Source of the DNA: Yponomeuta sedellus
Taxonomy: Eukaryota > Arthropoda > Insecta > Lepidoptera > Yponomeutidae
Reading direction: 5' to 3'
Assembly (NCBI GenBank): GCA_934045075.1
Contig: OW203732.1
Coordinates: forward strand, 7,093,001-7,157,000
DNA: 64,000 nucleotides
Each line of letters begins with the position of its first letter. The first letter of the stretch is position 1. Below are positions 42,203-52,717 of the stretch, in pieces. The translations under genes were made by a program, and so were the position numbers. The notes under the pieces were generated by a model. It did no database searches. It saw nothing but the letters and a program-made list of their open reading frames with translations, and was not told the DNA's origin.

Positions 42203-42256
42203 AAAAATGTACTGCATTGTAAAGATACATGATTCTTTACAATGCAGTACATTTTT
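42203..42256. repeat. Perfect 22-bp hairpin, 10-nt loop
   Basis: The left arm 'aaaaatgtactgcattgtaa'+ag (42203-42224) and the right arm (42235-42256) are exact complements. The size is that of a small-RNA precursor, but a MITE remnant is equally possible. Confidence 0.7.
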
Positions 42257-42817
42257 GTACAAAGAGTCTCAGTCTGGGTGTAATCTTTATGTTTCTTGAG
42301 ATTCACTCTCTCTCTAAGAGAAGCTCTGTGCGCTGGAGAAGGGCGTAACGATTATGAAAATGAAACTTTTCTATTTTCTTTATGCAAAGAATTGTCGGTA
42401 AAACTCGTTAGTGTTAACTAATAAAATAAGAGCAACCGCTTTCCGTAAAGGATGTGGAATTTTGTTACACGTTATATAAATATTACTAGTCTAAAGATGT
42501 GTCAAGAAATAACATTTTATATAGGTATCTTATTTAATATTATTCATGTTTGACATTCATAATACACAAACGATATGTGTATTTCTCTTGTTCAATCAGG
42601 CGCAGAGGCGCATTCATTCATGTGTACAAAAGTTTCCTTCTAGGTTTGATAGCTTACCACAATCTTCACTATTGAAGATAGCGACCGCACGTTCGTGCAT
42701 CACTACACAAAGACGTCGTTATATATCAAACACAAATTTAAACTTGTTTCATATTATTTTATTGATTTGTTTCAATCTTCACACAATATTTTATATTCTG
42801 TACTATAACATAATTGT

Positions 42818-42863
42818 CTTATACATACATCCAATATATATATATATTTATTGGATGTATAAG
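42818..42863. repeat. AT-rich inverted repeat
   Basis: 'cttatacatacatccaata' and 'attggatgtataag' flank a short (ta)n stretch. Confidence 0.6.
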
Positions 42864-43566
42864 ATATATGTGACATACCTCGTAACACAGTGTTTATTAT
42901 TGAACTCCAAGGAACCGGCTTCATCAAATTATATGAAAGGTTTGTATAAATTTGGTAGTCTGCATAACTACAGACTCCTTGTTGTACGGAATAAATAAAC
43001 TTAAATAAGTAATAAATATTTTAAATAAATATACACACGAAAGTATTTTAACTCTCGAAGCCGGTTGCCTATTTTAAGTGTTGCGTTAAATAAGCCCAGA
43101 AACACCTATAGTTTTGTGAGAAACAAACGGTATAAATCACTCACAGCAAACGGCAAACATTCAAGCGGCGCGGTGAGAAATGTAAGGCATTTATACAAAA
43201 ATAGCGCCTGGTTTCACACGTTCTTCGTTTTAAATCAGTGCAACTATTTGCATTGGATTGTACGATAAAACATTCCCACGTGGCTGCGTCCAGGCGGGGC
43301 CATGAAATGAGCGGGTTTGGCATACGGCCTGACGGCCACTGCTCTTCTGTTGAAAAAGTACGTGTTGCCGACAGACCAATCAACCGTTTTTATGTTTTTA
43401 ACTGCTTGTACACGTTTTTCTACATTTTAACTTCAATTATTCTAATTATTTCCATTGGGATTATGTCATTGCAAAACGGGGAAAAAAGAGGGCTTAAAGA
43501 TTATTCAAAGTTAGTTTCGCGTTTACTTCTACACAACACAAACGTGTTCTACTCCCAAAATAGTAT

Positions 43567-43610
43567 TTTTTGCTTATGGTAACCATAAATTTGCTTATGG
43601 TAACCATAAA
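43567..43610. repeat. Two-unit direct repeat with internal palindrome
   Basis: 'ttgcttatggtaaccataaa' occurs twice in tandem. Each contains the palindrome 'ttatggtaaccataa'. Confidence 0.7.
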
Positions 43611-43654
43611 GTTCTATACCGTTCCTTTTACATAGGCCAGCTTTTTTCCTAAGA

Positions 43655-43815
43655 AGCTAAAAAATCTTTCTAATTTCCTTCAGCAACTTTCCATCGTAAG
43701 GTTGTCTGGAAGAAATTGCTTTTAGCAATAAGGCCGCCAATTGTACTATGTAAATTTGCAATTGTTTTGTATTTGTTGTTTTTCCAGTGTACAATAAAGA
43801 ATATTCTTATCTTAT
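43655..43815 (+). repeat. Jockey/CR1-type LINE 3' UTR end
   Basis: 'ggttgtctggaagaaattgc', 'aaggccgccaattgtactat' and 'cagtgtacaataaagaata', with (ttctta)/(tctta) tail. Confidence 0.65.
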
Positions 43816-45027
43816 CTCATCTTACGTAATACCACGATTGCTTTTCGCTACAATAGTTTTAAACTAGGTCGAACTATATTTTTATTTATTGTTGTGCAAG
43901 ACTGAGGTTTGTTACAGCATTAAAAAAAATTAGTGACTTTTGCTTGAACCTTAAATATGAAAAAAAAAAATCTAATTTAAGCCTGAGGCTTTCGTGGCCA
44001 CGCATCACAGCCAGGAACAATCTAATTTTGTACGCTCCGTATTTAGCATCGAAATGCGTTGCGTTCGGGGGAGCAAAATAGTCTACAAATCTCTGGGACA
44101 TTCAAAAGTAGACTTAACTACCACGAGTTATAAATTGTTTTGCTATTACAGTGTGCATTTCTAACACAATCGACATTTAGATGGTCACAGAATCAAAGTA
44201 AAGGTACCTGCTCTAAAGAAGGAGTCCAGGTTTTTATAAAATTGATGTTCCGAATTTGGATTTTTTGACTTTTTTATACAAAATCTGTTCCTCATATTTT
44301 TAGATGTTATCCATAACTTACTCATTAGGCATATATTGGGTAGATAGATACATACATAGGGAACATTGCACACCCAGAAATTCCTACGTACCGTTTGTGT
44401 AGAAAACCATATGTACGAGTATAAGAAGTAATATAAACTAATAATTACATAACTTTTCAAAATAGTGAAGATAAGTTAAATACGGAGCAAGAAGTACCTA
44501 GTAGTACACTCGTGTGCTTTCGGCGAAAACCGAAGCCCACTCTAGAGCCCGAGGTATATTCTAAAAGCTAACAGACTATACACGTAAATTCCGTGTTTAC
44601 TCATGAAGGTACATTCACAGTCCGAATAGATAACATACATACAAGGAAATACAGAGTAAAGTAATTAACTTCATGCCTTCTTGGAGCTCTGATGCCTTCG
44701 CGTGATTGTGAAGTAGAATCTCGATCATATAGAAAAACTTATAAAAAGAACGCGAAAAGGAGAAAAATAAATGACTAATAATAGACTAATTGATTGACTT
44801 TGTGATCGCGTCAAGGACGGCTGTCTTAATTTCATTTTGTTCGCTTTTTTATTTTATGGTTTATGTATATTATTATTTGCTACGCATATGGTATTTGCTT
44901 TTGTTGGATAAATTATTATATACATACGTATTATCGACATTATTTACTTTGCTGCATGCCGAGCCGCGCACTGGGACACTCGTGAGATATTCTCAGGTAC
45001 TGACTGAAAACCAGCGCTGAGGGCTCA
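43816..45027. other. Unassigned AT-rich sequence
   Basis: No supported feature. Confidence 0.35.
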
Positions 45028-45245
45028 CTTCTTCAGACTATATTAGTCCACTGCTAGACATAGCCCTCTCCTAATGAGCGCAAGGTTGTGCCATCATTAG
45101 GGGGTAGTGCCCATAATCCCCACGCTGGGCATGCGGGTTGGGGATCGCAGTTTAGTGGAATTGTACTGCAGGGGGCGCTGCTGCCCACCCTCCGGTTTGT
45201 GTCCCTTAGTCGCCTTTTACGACACCCGCTGGAAGAATTTGGGTT
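45028..45245 (-). repeat. RTE-like LINE 3' end
   Basis: Mirror of the 24.8-kb copy: 'cttcttcagactatattagt', then 'ggttggggatcgcagttta' and 'gccttttacgacacccgctg'. Confidence 0.65.
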
Positions 45246-45465
45246 GGTGCTATTCTCCTGGCCGACACCACACAGCCAGGGCTCACACCCTGAGCAAAAA
45301 GCTGAGTCAGCAGCCTTTTGCAGCAACTGAAACACAACGCGACTAAATTGCTTTGTGTTTACTACCTTACCTGCTGATGATCTCCGTGAAGTTTGTTTCA
45401 TATGTGTTACATGTTTTGTGTGTGACTGTTGATGCAATAAATGTTAATCTTTCTCTAGACAACCC

Positions 45466-45812
45466 AATCGATATCAACCCTTTATATGTCCCCACTGTTC
45501 GGGCACGGGTCTCTCCCTGTATGTTAGGAAGGTTAGGCCATACTCCACCACGGGGGCCAAGTCCGGGTTGGTGGAGGATTGTAAGACAGTTGCGGGCCTT
45601 ACTATCAAAATTTATCAAGCCGGCCATAAGGCCTCTGACATGGCTTAACGACTGCCATAACATGACAGCCGGCACCAACGGCTTAAAGTGCCTTGCGAAG
45701 CACGGAAGCGCTCGGAAAAAATGCCACTAGCGGTAGTCACGAGATGGTCACCTATCCAGTATCTGACCGCGCTTGATTCCAATGACTCCGTTCCGCTAGG
45801 CCACGAGCGCGC
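45466..45812 (-). repeat. 5S-rRNA-like SINE, near full length
   Basis: The 3' end is at 45466 ('gatatcaaccctttatatgt') and the body is complete. The 5S-like block is partly deleted ('accgcgcttgattccaatga') and the head ends at 'ggccacgagcgc'. Confidence 0.75.
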
Positions 45813-45853
45813 GACTACCCAATCATTTACTAATAAATCGAAACGCAAATTAA

Positions 45854-46807
45854 CCCGTGAGGAGGCGTGTCCATTTTTATAACATGGTAAGGCGCGCGGG
45901 AGCAATTTGCTCACACCACTTTAAACGGTCATATATCTACCGTTGTGTTACTAATTGGCTTATAATCGATTTATATCAATAAAACAAGGTTTAATAATTA
46001 AGAAAAAAAGTATTTTAATTAAAACCATGAACATAAATTCAACTTCTAGACCAAATAACTAAACAACTTAGTTAAATTCTTAATTTTTTGGCAGTCTTCA
46101 TAAAAGTCGCAATAAAAATGTTATATAACAAAAAAATTAAAAAATTACTATTCTATGAGACCTTGAGAAATATGTCTTTCGAAACATACTGAACACATGT
46201 ATGTGGTATGTTCTGTGCAGAGTAATTGCTTGCACGAAGTGCATTTTTGATTGTCTATTCTTAAGTCTTGGACATATATTATGCGGTATCTGTTGCATGA
46301 AGACCGTTGAATGACGGAATTGTCACCGAAACTTCGTGGTTGGAAGAGAATTCTTGAACTCTTCACAAGAATCCTCTTCCGACCACGCACAAATTTGAGC
46401 TTGCTGTCGATCGTCCATTTTAGATGTTAAATACAACTAAAACAACTATAAATATATATATATATATATTATTAAAATATAACAACAGAGTGTCTACGTA
46501 ATAATTAAATAATATAATACAAAAATAACGAAACAATATTTCGTAAAATACAACAATACGTTTTTATTGGAAAAATAAATACTTACACGGATAGGCGCGT
46601 GATGAGCAAATTGCCGCAGAATGGTACACGGCTGCCAAAAGCGCTTCGCTGCGCGGTCGCAACGGAATTAACGAACACGAGAGTTGCATCAGGAGGAGGG
46701 GAAGAATAGTTACGAAGGTATCTAGGCGCTCGAGACGCTATGACGTCGGTATCACTAAACATTTTTATTTATGTGAGCAAAATGCTCATAGTGCGCCTCC
46801 TCACGGG
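45854..46807 (-). mobile_element. piggyBac-like element, internally deleted
   Basis: 954 bp with 14-bp terminal inverted repeats 'cccgtgaggaggcg', flanked on both sides by TTAA (45850-45853 and 46808-46811), the piggyBac hallmark. Subterminal inverted motifs ('gagcaatttgctca', 'gagcaaaatgctc') lie near both ends. It contains only a C-terminal transposase remnant and is therefore non-autonomous. Confidence 0.88.
46148..46390 (-). pseudogene. piggyBac transposase C-terminal cysteine-rich remnant
   Basis: The frame ends with CTSCKQLLCTEHTTYMCSVC then F, the CxxC...CxxH...CxxC zinc-binding tail typical of piggyBac transposases, and a stop at 46148. Upstream at 46420 a separate short frame (MDDRQQAQICAW) may be the N-terminus joined by the internal deletion. 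The DDD/DDE catalytic core is missing. Confidence 0.65.
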
Positions 46808-46859
46808 TTAACTTAGAAGTCTCATTGTGGGTACCTAGGTCAGTCTCGCTTGCAAAAGT

Positions 46860-47060
46860 GGTACAGCAGTAGAATGCCGGCTTCTCAGGCGTGGGAAGTG
46901 GGTTCCCACGCCTGATCGTGGGTTCGAATCCCGGCTCGTATTTATGTGCATTTGTGAAGTTATAGTAAAAATATCACTCGTTACCTGTGGAGGAAATCAT
47001 CGTGAGACAACCTTGTGTTTGAAGTGTTAATATACATCAGCACTTGCTACGTACAATAGC
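46860..47060 (+). repeat. SINE-C with tRNA-like head
   Basis: The head at 46860-46940 ('aagtggtacagcagtagaat', B-box 'gggttcgaatccc') is interrupted by a 12-bp hairpin ('caggcgtgggaa' / 'ttcccacgcctg'). The body is 'aatatcactcgttacctgtg' and 'atcatcgtgagacaacc'. Confidence 0.6.
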
Positions 47061-47508
47061 CCAACTATAAGGCTAAGTCCGGAAATCTCAGGTCAAACTA
47101 ACTAGTCTCGCATGCTCATTAATCAAGACTCAGCAATCAGGTCCCCTGTTTTTTTTTATTTTAGTTTCTTTTTCAGCCAATTACGGACTGAAAAGACTGC
47201 CGTATGAACAGTAAATGAATGAGCCACTTAAACTTGAGTTATCTTTTCATTATTCGTCCACTGTTTTGAGAAGACAAAACGGGACGCCCTCCCTAAATCG
47301 GTTTAGGGATGGGATGAAATTTCATAAACAGGAAGAGATTTTCCAGCTTTATTATCGGTGAGATTTTCCCCGATGTAACACTTTAACTAACGCCGAAATT
47401 CGATCAGGATTTGCGCGAAAGTTATTACTGTGTGAAAACTGGTTTTAACGTGCTTAAAACTAGTGGTGAGGTGCAGTCGACATCACTTAAGCTTTAAATT
47501 TTTTACCC
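47061..47508. other. Unassigned sequence
   Basis: Nothing recognised. Confidence 0.3.
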
Positions 47509-47928
47509 AATGAGGGCTTTTCAATGACAGCTGTGAGTTGATTGCATTAAAAAAAACTAGATGGCGCTGCAAGGAGAACAAATGTCACCCATCATACGTT
47601 TTATCGCGTTTTATGTTGTACGCACAAATTATTATTTGTGATAACCTAAACATCTCTTTGTAGTCTGTGATCTAAGCTGAACTATGTTTCGAAACTGTTG
47701 AAATTTTAAAGTTTCGAAGTATTTTTACTTTGTTCATTACATACGTATGTGAATTGTGTCTTAATAACTAATGGCTAGCCCGTGCATTGAGCATTTTTGT
47801 AAAAACATAGGCACTCACCGTTTTCCTAAATGATGTAAATTTTGACATATCATATGACGTCAGCACCATCTATCGGTAACTTGCGGTACTGTTTTTTGTT
47901 TTTAATGGCGCTTTGAAAAGCCCTCATT
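47509..47928. mobile_element. About 420-bp MITE with 16-bp terminal inverted repeats
   Basis: 'aatgagggcttttcaa' at 47509-47524 is matched exactly inverted at 47913-47928. Internal motifs 'tagatggcgctgcaag' and 'accatctatcggtaac' are partly symmetrical. There is no ORF. The target duplication is unclear, so the superfamily is not assigned. Confidence 0.7.
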
Positions 47929-48414
47929 ATTTATAATGTTTTAAAACTACACATTTAATCGTTCAAATATATCAGCGCTTGAAAATTGCCAACAAGCGGT
48001 GGGTGCGCTTGCAATGATTCGTGATGCTCACACATACTCGTAGTTATATATTAAACGGGTCAAATCGCGATTATTTATTAGGTAAAGCGCATTTAGGCAA
48101 CTTAATGCTGCCGAAACGTCAGGAAATAAGGTAATTACGTTTTATCCAATAAATAAGACCCTTTAATATATAATAAATTATAGTACTGAAACGATAGGTA
48201 CTTCTTTATAGTAGCTGGCTGGCGTAGCCGCCTTAGCAAGAGTTTATATTATTTGAAGAATATCGTTAGGTTTTGTCTATGTGGGTGTCAGTCGTATTGA
48301 GACTCTCAGCAAGGCTAGGTTTTGGTGATAAAAAAGATAATAAAAACAAAGTATTATTGCTCATTCCAGAGTTTTGTTTAATAAGTACAGCGCTACAGTA
48401 CCAACACCCAAAGT
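47929..48414. other. Unassigned sequence with a retroelement-end motif
   Basis: 48100-48155 carries 'gctgccgaaacgtcagga', 'ataaggtaattacg', near-identical to 25.91 kb. Nothing else is recognised. Confidence 0.4.
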
Positions 48415-48705
48415 TATCCGTGGTGGAAAATATCGTGAGGAAACCTGAGTGTTTGAAGTGATCAAGTACTCGGCGCTTGAAATTTCCTGCCCGCGGTGGG
48501 CACGCGTGATAATTAAGCCCTAATCTTCTCTCTGAGAGAAGGGCTGCGACCTGCAGTGGGACGTTATAGGCAACATAAAAACGGCGTGTTTTACTCGAAA
48601 CGTTTTTTTATATAAATAATACCATGAATAAGAATTCAGACACTCAGGTTTCCTCGCGATGGTTTCTTTGAAGTTAACGAGTGGTATTGCTATTATAGTT
48701 ATATT
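48415..48705. repeat. SINE-C bodies in opposite orientations
   Basis: 48420-48575 is plus ('atcgtgaggaaacctgagtg', 'agaagggctgcgacctgcag'). 48640-48700 is minus ('caggtttcctcgcgatgg'). Confidence 0.55.
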
Positions 48706-48715
48706 CTTTTTGTTG

Positions 48716-48940
48716 CACTAACCCGTGCTAAGGAAAATTTTAAAAACCTATTTAGAGGCTAAAATTTCCACCCATGCCAGGACTCGAACCCGCGACCTCT
48801 GGCTAACCGTGCCAGCGCTCTTCCAACTGAGCTAATGGGCAAGTACCAGCATCAGTGATATTTCGAACCTCTTTACAATACTCTCTGTATTACTTACAGG
48901 CATGGGAGGAGTTTGGAGTTTTTGGCCTCTAAATAGGTTC
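48716..48940. repeat. SINE-A, foldback copy
   Basis: The minus-orientation tRNA-like unit is at 48740-48845. The right end (48905-48940) turns back to 'ggcctctaaataggttc', the inverted copy of 'cctatttagaggct' at 48748. Confidence 0.65.
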
Positions 48941-48944
48941 TTTT

Positions 48945-49095
48945 TAAATTGCTATCGTAAATTGACTAATGCAGATAGCATAGAAAACAAAGTCATTGGC
49001 ATATGCTCGCACAGGGAGTCTAACCTGGGTCTCTCGTTCCGGCGCCATGGTTCTACCCAATAGGCCACCGCTGCTTTAACATAAATAAAATAAAG
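48945..49095 (-). repeat. SINE-C tRNA-like head
   Basis: On minus: 'agcggtggcctattgggtag', B-box region 'ggttagactccc', and then 'caatgactttgttttctatg'. Confidence 0.5.
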
Positions 49096-49419
49096 TCCAG
49101 AGCATATAGTGAGGCTGATCCGGAAACGGCACATTGTGCGAATCTAAAGGAAACTTTAATCAGATACCGATGAATAATGACAGCTATTTGTGAAAGTCGT
49201 CCTTGCTTGTGCGTGCCCAAGTTTTTGCCAACAGAAAACCTACTGCTTACCGTACTGCAAGATGCTTCGGTGATTTATAGCCACTTTTTCTTCTTGGGCT
49301 TTTGTCATTTCGGTGAACTGAACGGAAATATGGAAGTAGGTAATAGAAGTTGTTACGCGATAAAATCTGCGAATAAAAAAAAAAATTTTTTACGATATAA
49401 AACGATTTGGCGTGCAGAT

Positions 49420-49700
49420 TTTTCCGTTGGTTTGGACATGTGGAGAGAACGAAGGAAGAAAGATTGACGAAACAATTGTATATTGCGAATGTGAGTGGAA
49501 AGGCTGATAAGGGACATACATCGACCCAATAGGGAATGTATTAGCAAAGGGAAAAACAAAAAGTACCCGGACCCGCGTGCGTGCATGGAACGACCTATGA
49601 ACATTTATGATTTATGAAGCGAAGGTGATCTGTCAGGGTCGTGGCAAGTGGCAGTCCCTGGTCTCTATCTACTCCTCTGGGATACAGGCGTGACATTTTT
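49420..49700 (+). pseudogene. RTE/BovB-like LINE, RT C-terminal fragment
   Basis: 'ttggtttggacatgtggaga' (WFGHVER) through 'aagtggcagtccctggtctc' to 'gggatacaggcgtgacattt'. It has frameshifts and an internal deletion compared with the 4.44-kb copy. Its tail is the (TATG)n array. Confidence 0.65.
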
Positions 49701-49936
49701 TATGTATGTATTTATGTATGTATGTATGTATGTATGTATGTATGTATGTATGTATGTATGTATGTATGTATGTATGTATGTATGTATGTATGTATGTATG
49801 TATGTATGTATGTATGTATGTATGTATGTATGTATGTATGTATGTATGTATGTATGTATGTATGTATGTATGTATGTATGTATGTATGTATGTATGTATG
49901 TATGTATGTATGTATGTATGTATGTATGTATGTATT
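49701..49936. repeat. (TATG)n microsatellite, about 59 units
   Basis: 236 bp with one early interruption (TATT, near 49710). It begins exactly where the LINE copies at 4.74 and 18.0 kb have a short tatg tail. Overlapping ORFs (repeated YVCM / HTYI) are artefacts. Confidence 0.96.
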
Positions 49937-50039
49937 TTTGCAGACTAAGGTCATGTTCAACAATAGAACGATGCCAAAACTGGTCTTTGTCGGTGTGACT
50001 CACACCATCCAACAAGGCAGAAGAAACCATCAAGTTTTC

Positions 50040-50345
50040 TCCCCGTTTATACCTCAGAGGAATAAGAAGATCCGCAGAAGAATCCGAGTTACTGATATAG
50101 CTCAATTGAAGTGGCAGTAGGCGGGGTACATAGCTCGAAGAATTGATGTCCGTTGGGGCGAAAAACTTTTGTCCTGGCGACCACGGACCGGTCGACGCAG
50201 TGAGCCGTCCCTCCACCCGATGGTCTGACGTCCTGGTTACGATGGCGGGGGGTCGCTGGATGCGAACGGCACAAGAAAATGAAGCTTAAAAAATCTTGAA
50301 GGAGGCCTATGTCCTGCAGTGGGCGTCAATGATGATGATGATGAT
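50040..50345 (+). pseudogene. RTE-like LINE, RT C-terminus and 3' end
   Basis: It reads RRIRVTDIAQLKWQ, (stop) AGYIARRIDVRWGEKLLSWR, then PRTGRR, and ends 'ggaggcctatgtcctgcagt' plus (gat)n. This is the diagnostic RTE C-terminus and tail. It carries stops and frame breaks. Confidence 0.75.
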
Positions 50346-50369
50346 ACTTCTTCTTCTTTTTCAGGTTAT

Positions 50370-50560
50370 ATTATGTGGTTGTTAAAAACAAGGGTCTTAA
50401 AAACCTGTGCTTCCTGCCAGTTATGACCCTGAAAGCAGAAGTAGTCCAATGATTTAAAGTCGTCCAGCGTGACATGGAACGAGCTATGCTCGGAGTCTCT
50501 TCAAAGGATCACACAAATGAGATAATCCGCCAAAGAACTAAGATGATTAAGATAGTCTTT
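50370..50560 (+). pseudogene. RTE-like LINE, internal RT fragment
   Basis: It reads CASCQL, (stops) RDMERAMLGVSSKDHTNEII, then RQRTKM, the block just upstream of the C-terminus in the previous copy. It is a separate insertion because the block order is reversed. Confidence 0.65.
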
Positions 50561-50607
50561 GTCCATTGACTAACCCATTGCCATGTCAGCTTGCTAATCA
50601 TATGATT

Positions 50608-50725
50608 AGCATCGATGTCAACCCTTGTATGTCCCCACTGCTGGGGCAAGGATCTCTTCCTGCATCACAGGAAGGTTAGGTTTTACTCCACCACCGGGTC
50701 AAGTCCGGGCTGGTGGAGGATTGTA
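50608..50725 (-). repeat. 5S-rRNA-like SINE, 3' fragment
   Basis: 'gatgtcaacccttgtatgtc' to 'ctggtggaggattgtaag', cut by SINE-B. Confidence 0.65.
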
Positions 50726-50727
50726 AG

Positions 50728-50945
50728 CACGGGTAGCACGCTGACTGTAAAACGGAAGGTCTTTGGTTCGATCCCCGCCCGGATCAAACTAGGAAACGAA
50801 CTTTTCTAGTTTGTCTCGGGTCTTGAATGTTATCTTGCATTTATTGTATTAAATGTATCGTCGCCTACCTACAACACAATGTCATTTAGTTGTACTTAGT
50901 ATAGGGCTAACGAGATCTGTGTGATATGTCCATAAATATTTATTA
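50728..50945 (+). repeat. SINE-B, head truncated
   Basis: The copy starts inside the tRNA-like head ('gtagcacgctgactgtaaaa', B-box 'ggttcgatccc'). The body is as at 5.9 kb, ending 'ctgtgtgatatgtccataaa'. Confidence 0.7.
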
Positions 50946-50955
50946 ATTTATAATT

Positions 50956-50994
50956 GGCGGGTTTAATAAATTAAAAACATTTATTAAACCCGCC
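50956..50994. repeat. Perfect 16-bp hairpin
   Basis: 'ggcgggtttaataaat' (50956-50971) and its complement (50979-50994) around a 7-nt loop, just after the SINE-B end. Confidence 0.7.
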
Positions 50995-51047
50995 TATTGT
51001 ACAAATCCTATTTGGTGCAATAATTAATTTAGTGATAATAAACGGCT

Positions 51048-51290
51048 AACGGTGCTGTGTGGTGTCGGCCTAGAGAATAGCACCAACCCAATTCTTCCTG
51101 CGGGTGTCGTAAAAGGGGACACAAACTGGGGGGTGGGCAGCAGCGCCCCCTGCAGTACCTACAGTTCCACCGAACTGCAATCCCCAACCCGCATGCCCAG
51201 CGTGGGGAATATGGGCATTACCTACTATGATAGCACAACGTGGCGCTCTTTAGGGAAGGGCTATGTCCAGCAGTGGACTAGTATAGCCTG
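51048..51290 (+). repeat. RTE-like LINE 3' end
   Basis: The longest readable copy of this tail. An 84-codon frame (51052-51306) ends STTWRSLGKGYVQQWTSIA. A 12-base deletion is seen around 'taaaaggggacacaaac' compared with 24.85 kb. Confidence 0.65.
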
Positions 51291-51357
51291 GCGACGAAAC
51301 GGCTAACCAGTAACTAGCTGTTTTCTGTGGCTGTGTGCTTACTATTAATTTAATGAC

Positions 51358-51445
51358 ACATGGCGATAGCCCGGTATATAGAGTAATGGACTCGGAAGCG
51401 AGAGACCCAGCTTCGATTCCCAATGCAGGCATGTACCAATGACTT
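51358..51445 (+). repeat. SINE-C tRNA-like head fragment
   Basis: 'gagtaatggactcggaagcg', B-box-like 'gcttcgattccc', then 'accaatgactttgttttcta'. Confidence 0.5.
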
Positions 51446-51514
51446 TGTTTTCTATTAAGCTTGCCAGAAACGCTGTTCAAAAAATGTGTATAGTACACTA
51501 ACTTTGTACCGGGT

Positions 51515-51790
51515 ACAGGATGGATGAGCGTCCCGTGACTACCGCTAGTGGCATTTTTTCGGGCGCTGTCGTGCTTCGCAAGGCACGTTAAGCCGTTGGT
51601 GCCGGCTGTCATATAATCGTTAAGCCATGTCAGAGGGCGGCTTCATAACTTCTGGCAGTAAGGCCCGCCACTGTCTTACAAACCTCCACCAACCCAGACT
51701 TGGCTCCCGTGGTGGAGTAAGGCCTAACCTTCCTGCGGTGCAGGAAGAGACCCGTGCCCCAACAGTGGGGGCATACAAGGGTTGATAACG
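51515..51790 (+). repeat. 5S-rRNA-like SINE, 5'-truncated
   Basis: It starts inside the C-box region ('gggtacaggatggatgagcg'). The body has a small deletion before 'ttaagccatgtcag', and the 3' end is 'tacaagggttgataacg'. Confidence 0.7.
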
Positions 51791-52048
51791 TAACACTTTG
51801 TGCCAAAAGGGCTGCTATAGCTTAAATAATTAGTTAGATGACAATGATGTCTGGAATTAAAGCCAGTACAATGCATGAGTTCTATGTTTTAAAATATATA
51901 TGTAAACTCTGTTAATTAAGGACTTCGAAAAGACTTAAGTTTGGAGTTATTTTGTCCATTTTTTCTCAAAAATGATCTAGATTTTGAAATGGACACCTAG
52001 TTTGAATTGTAACGTTCTACTTTGAATAAAACCTTTTCATTTTATTTC
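51788..52048 (+). pseudogene. LINE 3' end, same family as the BEL-interrupted LINE
   Basis: 'cactttgtgccaaaagggct' (TLCAKR) and the 3' UTR 'aaatggacacctagtttgaa', ending 'aaccttttcattttatttca'. Confidence 0.65.
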
Positions 52049-52069
52049 ATAATGTAGCAATACCACTCG

Positions 52070-52250
52070 CTAAGTGTGAAGGAAAACATTGCGAGGAAAC
52101 CTAAGTGTCTGAGGTGTTCAAGTACCTGAGCGCTTGGAATTGCTAATTCAAGGTAGGCACTCGTGGTAGTTCGGCCCATACACTCTCTCTCTTTCTCTCT
52201 CTCTCTAAGAGAAGGCCTGTGCCCTGCAGTGGGACGAATATAAACTACAT
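52070..52250 (+). repeat. SINE-C body
   Basis: 'caccactcgctaagtgtgaa'-type start, 'cattgcgaggaaacctaagt', a (tc)n stretch and 'ctgtgccctgcagtgggac'. Confidence 0.55.
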
Positions 52251-52261
52251 AAACGTTATAT

Positions 52262-52585
52262 TCTTTTTAATGCACTAACCCGTGTTAAGGACAATTTTGA
52301 AAACCTATTTAGAGGCTAAAATTCCACCCATGCCGGGATTCGAACCCGCGACCTCTGGCTATCCAAGCCAGCGCTCTCCTAACTGAGCTAATGGGCGACT
52401 CACCGGCATCAGTCAAATTTTGAACCTCTTTACAATACTCTCTGTATTACGTACGGGCAGCGACATCTGGCTGAAGTAATTTGCATCACTTGCAGCTCCG
52501 AGTAGGTACCTACTTTGCAGTTAGGTTTTACATCAGTATGATATCCCTGTACCCACAAGACATGATTATATTCTTTTTAATGCAC
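52262..52585 (-). repeat. SINE-A, full unit with repeated ends
   Basis: The tRNA-like unit is at 52330-52400 on minus. Both ends carry 'ttctttttaatgcacta', consistent with a tandem or circularly permuted source. Confidence 0.75.
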
Positions 52586-52717
52586 TAGCCCTTTGTTTTT
52601 TTGTTCGTAACATCGCTTTGACCTCTCCAATGTCAGCTGAGGCTAAGTCTGTACTTACATTAGTTAAGGTCGCACTTAGTTTGAGAAGATTAGTTTAATA
52701 TTAACGTTTATTAATTT

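Larger units (their letters stand above)
41413..43654. other. AT-rich sequence with several hairpins, no gene seen
   Basis: Frames of 127 (41691-42074), 150 (42546-42998) and 114 codons (43238-43582) show no domain, and their composition follows the AT-rich DNA. Hairpins at 42203 and 42818 and a 22-bp tandem at 43567 are listed separately. Confidence 0.4.

Noticed and set aside
42546..42998. 150-codon ORF as a host gene
   Set aside because: AT-driven composition, no domain, no splice or promoter context.
49641..50216. ORFs of YVCM or HTYI repeats
   Set aside because: Artefacts of the (TATG)n array running into RTE-derived sequence.
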